A DNA stretch of 56,530 nucleotides from Marivita sp. XM-24bin2. GTDB lineage: Bacteria; Pseudomonadota; Alphaproteobacteria; Rhodobacterales; Rhodobacteraceae. The notes under the pieces are model-generated. The model was not told where the DNA came from. It ran no database searches and saw only the letters and a program-made list of their open reading frames with translations. A program made the translations under genes and the position numbers. Positions 52,077-56,530 of this stretch are shown one piece after another; positions within the stretch are counted from its first letter, which is position 1; every line of letters starts with the position of its first letter. The stretch lies in assembly GCA_003149565.1 (NCBI GenBank), contig QCWH01000022.1, positions 4,686 through 61,215 on the forward strand, given 5' to 3'.

Positions 52077-53387
52077 ATGCGTGTGATGAGAGCAATTTGG
52101 ATCGGTTTGTGTTTTTTGGTGACGGCAACATGGGCCGCAGCACACGAGGTACGGCCCGCGATTGGCGACCTTGAGGTGGTGAACGGACAGGTCCAACTGA
52201 CCATCACACTGAACGGCGAGGCCCTTGGGGCCGATGTCAGTCTTGAAGGCATCGACAACACAGACGCCCTCGACGCATCCGACGAAGTGGACCGCTTGCG
52301 TGCGCTGGAGCCAGACGCGCTGCGGGCCGAGCTTGAACCCAAACTTCCGGGGTTCGCAGACCGCCTTGATATGACAGCAGGCGGCACGTCTGTTCCGTTG
52401 ACAGCAAGCGTGGTCAGTATCGATGACGTTGGAAACACCGACCTGCCGCGAGATACGGTCATCGCACTTTCCGGACCGCTGCCCGACGGCAGCGATACGA
52501 TCAGCCTGACCTGGCCCGCTGCCTACGGCGCGTTGGTCCTGCGCCAGCAAGGCGTCGAAGAGCCGTATACTGGTTATCTCGAAGGCGGCCAAAGCACTGG
52601 CGACATTCAACTGGGCGGCGGTGATGAGGCCAGCGGCTGGATGACATTTGCAAATTACATTCCGGTTGGCTTCGACCACATTCTGCCAAAGGGACTCGAT
52701 CATATCCTGTTTGTGCTGGGCCTGTTTTTCCTGTCAACGCGCATGACACCGCTGCTTTGGCAGGTCTCAGCCTTTACGCTGGCACACACGATCACGCTGG
52801 CAATGGCCGTACTGGGCATCGTCACAGTTCCAGGCAGCATTGTTGAGCCGCTGATCGCGCTTTCGATTGTCTATGTTGCGGTTGAAAACATCGTCTCGGA
52901 CAAGCTTCACCGATGGCGCCCGGTTATTATCTTTGGCTTCGGACTTTTACACGGACTGGGATTTGCGAGTGTGCTCGGCGAGTTCGGTCTGCCCGATGGT
53001 CAGGTCATTCCCGCTTTGATCGGATTTAATATCGGAGTGGAGCTGGGCCAGCTGACGGTTATCGCACTGGCTTTCATCCTTGTCTGGTACGCTATCCGGG
53101 TCGATCGTGGCGAAGCAGATGTGGCCCCGGCGCAAGGCCTCTACGGCGTGTTGGCCGTCGTGTTCATCGGGCTTGGCTTTGCTATGAACACCAATGGGTT
53201 CCAAGAGATTATGGGCGCGTCCGCGATGGTCTTTTTCTGGCCCTTGGCAGCTCTTTCGTTGCTTTGCGCCGTATCTGCAACGTTGGTAGACCAACTGGAC
53301 GCATACCGTCGCTATGTCGCCGTGCCCGCATCAGCAGCGATTGCACTTGTGGGGGCCTATTGGTTCGTGGAGCGGGTGTTTCTGTGA
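52077..53387 (+). CDS. HupE/UreJ_2-family membrane protein
   Basis: 436 residues with a signal peptide (about 1-25), a periplasmic domain of about 165 residues, and a C-terminal block of six to seven helices starting with 'PVGFDHILPKGLDHILFVLGLFFLSTRMTPLLWQVSAFTLAHTITLAMAVLG'. The histidine-rich 'HILPKGLDHI' and 'FTLAHTITL' motifs mark the HupE/UreJ_2 family, implicated in metal (nickel or cobalt) uptake but largely untested. An alternative ATG is 9 bases later. It may belong to the gmk operon but is separated by 72 bases. Confidence 0.85.
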   Translation: MRVMRAIWIGLCFLVTATWAAAHEVRPAIGDLEVVNGQVQLTITLNGEALGADVSLEGIDNTDALDASDEVDRLRALEPDALRAELEPKLPGFADRLDMTAGGTSVPLTASVVSIDDVGNTDLPRDTVIALSGPLPDGSDTISLTWPAAYGALVLRQQGVEEPYTGYLEGGQSTGDIQLGGGDEASGWMTFANYIPVGFDHILPKGLDHILFVLGLFFLSTRMTPLLWQVSAFTLAHTITLAMAVLGIVTVPGSIVEPLIALSIVYVAVENIVSDKLHRWRPVIIFGFGLLHGLGFASVLGEFGLPDGQVIPALIGFNIGVELGQLTVIALAFILVWYAIRVDRGEADVAPAQGLYGVLAVVFIGLGFAMNTNGFQEIMGASAMVFFWPLAALSLLCAVSATLVDQLDAYRRYVAVPASAAIALVGAYWFVERVFL

Positions 53388-53458
53388 GTGCGGAAAACGC
53401 GCTTGATGACGCTCGACACGGCGGTTCAAGGCACTTTGAGAGCGTGTAACGCAGGGGC

Positions 53459-53487
53459 TTGCACCTTTCCGCAACCCCCGCTATACG
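53459..53487 (+). promoter_or_regulatory. rpsB promoter
   Basis: TTGCAC (53459-53464), 17-base spacer and TATACG (53482-53487) lie about 120 bases before rpsB. A stem TTTGGGG / CCCCAAA (53520-53540) follows in the leader and could affect translation, as many ribosomal-protein leaders do. Confidence 0.7.
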
Positions 53488-53607
53488 CGCGCCACTGACA
53501 CCACAGGCGGGGTCGGGCCTTTGGGGGAGACATCCCCAAACGTCCACCGGTTGTCCCATTCGGGATGATACCCCCGCTGAGGATTGAAACCGGAAAGGAA
53601 AACGACA

Positions 53608-54390
53608 ATGGCTCTTCCAGAGTTTACATTGCGCCAATTGCTTGAAGCAGGCGTACACTTCGGCCACCAGACGCAGCGTTGGAACCCCCGCATGGGCGAG
53701 TTCATCTATGGCGCGCGCAACGGCATCCACATCATGGACCTCACGCAGACCGTTCCGATGCTCGACGCAGCATTGAACGTGATCCGCGAAACCGTGGCAA
53801 AGAACGGCCGCATCCTGTTTGTTGGCACCAAGCGTCAGGCACAGCAGCCGATCGCTGACGCCGCAGAAAGATGCGCACAGTATTACATGAACCACCGTTG
53901 GCTGGGCGGCACGCTCACCAACTGGCAGACTGTCTCCAAGTCGATCCAGCGTCTCAAGCAGATTGACGAGCAGATGGAAAGCGGAGCTGAAGGCCTGACG
54001 AAGAAAGAGCGCCTCGGCATGGAGCGCGAGCAGGGCAAACTGCAGGCGTCGCTCGGCGGTATCCGCGAAATGGGCGGTGTGCCGGACCTTCTTTTCGTCA
54101 TCGACGTCAAGAAAGAAGCGCTGGCCGTAGCCGAAGCCAACAAGCTGGGTATCCCCGTTGTGGCTGTGGTTGACACCAACTGCTCTCCGGACGGTGTGGA
54201 CTACATCATCCCGGGCAACGACGACGCCGCGCGTGCAATCAGCCTTTATTGCGATCTCGTGTCTCGGGCCGCACTTGACGGCATGACTGCCCAGATGGGC
54301 GCTGCCGGTGTCGACCTTGGTGCTCTCGAAGAAGCCCCGGTCGACGAAGCGCTTGCCGACGCGACAGCGGAAGACGCAGCCGCCAGCTAA
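53608..54390 (+). CDS. rpsB: 30S ribosomal protein S2
   Basis: 260 residues from the ATG at 53608 (AAGGAA upstream). S2 motifs: '[50 protein letters not shown]', '[16 protein letters not shown]', '[22 protein letters not shown]' and '[30 protein letters not shown]'. It ends with a short acidic/alanine-rich tail. Cotranscribed with tsf, 89 bases downstream. Confidence 0.98.
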   Translation: MALPEFTLRQLLEAGVHFGHQTQRWNPRMGEFIYGARNGIHIMDLTQTVPMLDAALNVIRETVAKNGRILFVGTKRQAQQPIADAAERCAQYYMNHRWLGGTLTNWQTVSKSIQRLKQIDEQMESGAEGLTKKERLGMEREQGKLQASLGGIREMGGVPDLLFVIDVKKEALAVAEANKLGIPVVAVVDTNCSPDGVDYIIPGNDDAARAISLYCDLVSRAALDGMTAQMGAAGVDLGALEEAPVDEALADATAEDAAAS

Positions 54391-54479
54391 GCGACACCGC
54401 GTCGTTACATCACTATGTCAGGGCAGGGCCGTTGCACAGGAACGGCCCAACGCCCGAATTTGAAATGAGGAGAGCCAAG

Positions 54480-55355
54480 ATGGCGATCACAGCTGCACTC
54501 GTGAAAGAACTGCGCGAAATGACTGGCGCAGGCATGATGGATGCCAAGAAAGCGCTGGTCGAAAACGACGGCAACATGGAAGCCGCCGTCGACTGGTTGC
54601 GCACCAAGGGTCTGGCGAAAGCCGCCAAGAAATCAGACCGCACCGCGGCAGAAGGCCTCGTGGCCGTCAAGGTCGACGGTGGCAAAGGTGTTGCCGTCGA
54701 AGTGAACTCCGAAACCGATTTCGTTGGTAAAAACGCGGAATTCCAGGCAATGGTTGAGGCCATCGCCGGTGCTGCGCTTGACGCAAGCGATGTCGAAGAG
54801 CTCAAGACCAAAGACATCGACGGCAAGTCCGTTCAGGACATGATCACCGACAAGATCGCCACCATTGGCGAGAATATGTCGCTGCGCCGCATGGTCAAAA
54901 TCGAAGGCACCCAGGTTGTATCCTACGTGCACAACGCTGCCGCAGATGGCATGGGCAAGATCGGCGTTCTGGTTGCACTGTCCGGGGAAAATGAAACATT
55001 TGGCAAGCAGGTTGCGATGCACATCGCCGCTGTGAATCCAACCTCTTTGTCCGCAGACGATCTTGATCCGTCCGTTGTCGAAAAAGAGCGTCAGGTTCAG
55101 ATCGATATTGCACGCGAGTCGGGCAAGCCGGAGCAGGTCATCGAGAAGATGATCGAAGGCCGCATGAAGAAGTTCCTCAGCGAAGTCACGCTGCTGGGCC
55201 AGTCCTTTGTGGTCAATCCGGACCTGACCGTTGAACAGGCGGCGAAGGAAGCAGGTGTCGACATCACCGGTTACGTGCGTCTTGAAGTTGGCGAAGGCAT
55301 CGAAAAGAAAGTCGAAGACTTCGCTGCGGAAGTGGCGAAAGCCGCTCAAGGCTAA
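54480..55355 (+). CDS. tsf: Translation elongation factor Ts
   Basis: 291 residues from the ATG at 54480 (GAGGAG upstream). It begins '[54 protein letters not shown]' and contains '[12 protein letters not shown]' in the core. It exchanges GDP for GTP on EF-Tu. It lies after rpsB in the usual order and ends with a strong terminator. Confidence 0.98.
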   Translation: MAITAALVKELREMTGAGMMDAKKALVENDGNMEAAVDWLRTKGLAKAAKKSDRTAAEGLVAVKVDGGKGVAVEVNSETDFVGKNAEFQAMVEAIAGAALDASDVEELKTKDIDGKSVQDMITDKIATIGENMSLRRMVKIEGTQVVSYVHNAAADGMGKIGVLVALSGENETFGKQVAMHIAAVNPTSLSADDLDPSVVEKERQVQIDIARESGKPEQVIEKMIEGRMKKFLSEVTLLGQSFVVNPDLTVEQAAKEAGVDITGYVRLEVGEGIEKKVEDFAAEVAKAAQG

Positions 55356-55381
55356 GTTTGTGATTTAAAATCGGAAAAATG

Positions 55382-55417
55382 AAAGCGGCGCTGTTGAAAT
55401 AACAGCGCCGCTTTTTT
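55382..55417 (+). terminator. Strong terminator after rpsB-tsf
   Basis: 12-base perfect arms (AGCGGCGCTGTT / AACAGCGCCGCT), loop GAAAT, and five T. Confidence 0.92.
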
Positions 55418-55679
55418 ACGGGAGCAATGGACCGGCGTCATTTGGGGATGACGTGATCCCTTGGCAGGTGCCGCCAGACAACCGGGACAGGCCACTACAA
55501 CTCACACGCTGCCAAGTGTCGTTCAGACGGGATCCGCAGAGCCGAGAAAATCGCAAGGGTGCGGACCCCATGTTCCTTGGCCGTAATTGCCACCACTCAC
55601 GGAACCTCCGCAGTTTGCCAATTTCCCCAGGGTCAAGGAAGTAGGGATTTCCTGACCTCACAGTTTTTTCACGCCCGGT
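55418..55679. other. Spacer between tsf and luxR-type gene
   Basis: No supported gene or RNA. It has a short inverted GTCAT-TTGGGG-ATGAC (55437-55452) and no ORF with family features; frames of about 60-80 codons on both strands look random. Confidence 0.5.
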
Positions 55680-56441
55680 TTACCGGTCGCTGATAAACAT
55701 CTGATTTTGCAATGCGGCCTTGAGAACGGCTTGCGCCGTTGTGTCAACGTTTAGCGCTTCACGCGCCAGTCTCAGGTGTTTTTCGACCGTTGCCGGGGTG
55801 AGGCCCATAATCGTCGCAATGTCCTGCATGGTCTTGCCGCCGCCAACCCATTCCAACACCTCACGTTGGCGTTTGGTCAGTGTTTGGTGTGGAGGCGTAT
55901 AGGGCAGGGTCAGTATCTTGAGATGCACGATGTTGTTCATCAACTGGATCAGCTCACCGGAGCTTGCCCACAACCGATCAACCTCGTCCTGTGATGTGCC
56001 GTCTTCAGCGATCAGTGCAATGGCACCCTTGGCCCGGTCTGACAGGCTCCGAAAACTGATCGAGTAGCCAGCCGTGATTTTGTGCTGGGCATTGAATTCG
56101 AGGATGCGTTTTTCGTCGTCCGTTACGGTTCCGCTCTCCATCATCATGCGCAGTACAGTCCAGCTGGCTGCACCATCATTCGCAAGCGACCAGCGCACCA
56201 TGGGCGCTGATCGGTAGAGTCCATCATTGATGAACGCGTTCACGTAATCGGTGTCGATATTCGACAGCACGATAAAGTCATCCGGATCGCCCAGAGACGT
56301 CGCCGTGCGAAACCGTGTGAAACCATAAAGCAGCCGATCAAACCCAAATTGCGCCATGGAACGACAGTGCAGGTCCCACAGCTCTTCGATGCTGTTGGCA
56401 TGCGTCAGATCAAGAAGCGCTGCGTTCTGCTTGGGTGACAT
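55680..56441 (-). CDS. LuxR-type regulator with autoinducer-binding domain (no luxI in view)
   Basis: 253 residues. Residues 20-165 match the autoinducer-binding domain ('IEELWDLHCRSMAQFGFDRLLYGFTRF', 'YVNAFINDGLYRSAPMVRWSLANDGAASW'). Residues 188-248 are the LuxR HTH ('QTLTKRQREVLEWVGGGKTMQDIATIMGLTPATVEKHLRLAREALNVDTTAQAVLKA'). In the usual 'DP' ligand motif the Asp position reads as Ala (RSAPMV), if my alignment by eye is right. So acyl-homoserine-lactone binding is uncertain. It starts 89 bases from the window end, with an A+T-rich upstream region. Confidence 0.87.
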   Translation of the reverse strand: MSPKQNAALLDLTHANSIEELWDLHCRSMAQFGFDRLLYGFTRFRTATSLGDPDDFIVLSNIDTDYVNAFINDGLYRSAPMVRWSLANDGAASWTVLRMMMESGTVTDDEKRILEFNAQHKITAGYSISFRSLSDRAKGAIALIAEDGTSQDEVDRLWASSGELIQLMNNIVHLKILTLPYTPPHQTLTKRQREVLEWVGGGKTMQDIATIMGLTPATVEKHLRLAREALNVDTTAQAVLKAALQNQMFISDR

Positions 56442-56530
56442 GATAAACCCGGACTAAAAGTACAGGCGTGTGTAAAGTTTTTGCGGTAGTCTTGTCCATA
56501 GTTGGATGGATCATTTATTACATAATACTG

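Noticed and set aside
1-56530. CRISPR array or complete prophage
   Set aside because: No regularly spaced repeats, no phage structural genes and no integrase were seen.

Overview
The window looks like chromosomal DNA of a marine Rhodobacteraceae (Roseobacter-group) alphaproteobacterium. This is judged from high G+C coding sequence, a B12-dependent ribonucleotide reductase, a split-type corrinoid methyltransferase/MetF cluster, a class II DAHP synthase, Hint_2 and PAS_5 proteins, and abundant TRAP and Liv transporters. The assignment rests on gene content, not on a database search.

Layout. 1-525: 3' end of nrdJ, a terminator and two abutting hairpins. 854-4776 (-): a WYL regulator and a very large fused reductive dehalogenase (RdhA-like corrinoid/Fe-S part plus flavin/ferredoxin reductase part). 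4951-7418 (+): tatABC and a DUF815 ATPase. 7630-10628 (-): a one-carbon/corrinoid cluster (methyl-THF methyltransferase, HAD phosphatase, MetF, small 'virulence factor' domain protein). 10894-12447: Ppx/GppA and convergent AroQ. 12629-16399 (+): a four-gene catabolic cluster (FAH-family hydrolase, DHDPS-family aldolase, hydantoinase-like amidohydrolase, Asp/Glu/hydantoin racemase). 16396-26982: a complete five-step histidine utilisation locus, hutIHGU plus a TRAP transporter on one strand and hutF-hutC divergent, with a candidate HutC operator between them.

27050-30439 is a decayed integration hotspot next to tRNA-Asn. It holds two nested partial copies of the tRNA 3' part, IS630 and IS5 remnants, a PIN-toxin fragment, an orphan gene and a papain/C39-like cysteine peptidase gene. 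Base composition there is visibly more A+T-rich than its surroundings.

30510-37529: an MBL hydrolase, an EnvZ-like kinase, a thioesterase, and a three-gene signalling operon (NarL-type regulator, FIST sensor, PAS/PAS/kinase/receiver hybrid) that resembles the NosP-NahK nitric oxide system of Pseudomonas. 37650-42936 (-): livKGFHM branched-chain amino acid importer. 43185-49770: PQQ-type sugar dehydrogenase, Hint-domain protein, CDF metal exporter, GlxA/GbdR-like regulator, class II DAHP synthase, PAS_5 protein. 49951-53387 (+): yicC, gmk, gamma-carbonic anhydrase, HupE-like membrane protein. 53608-55355 (+): rpsB-tsf with its own promoter and a strong terminator. 55680-56441 (-): a LuxR-type regulator with no luxI in view.

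Most interesting points: the self-sufficient reductive dehalogenase with a visible internal duplication; the FIST/hybrid kinase/NarL operon; the nested tRNA-Asn attachment scars with their cargo; and the uncharacterised hydantoinase/aldolase/FAH/racemase pathway. I saw no CRISPR array, intact prophage or complete insertion sequence.
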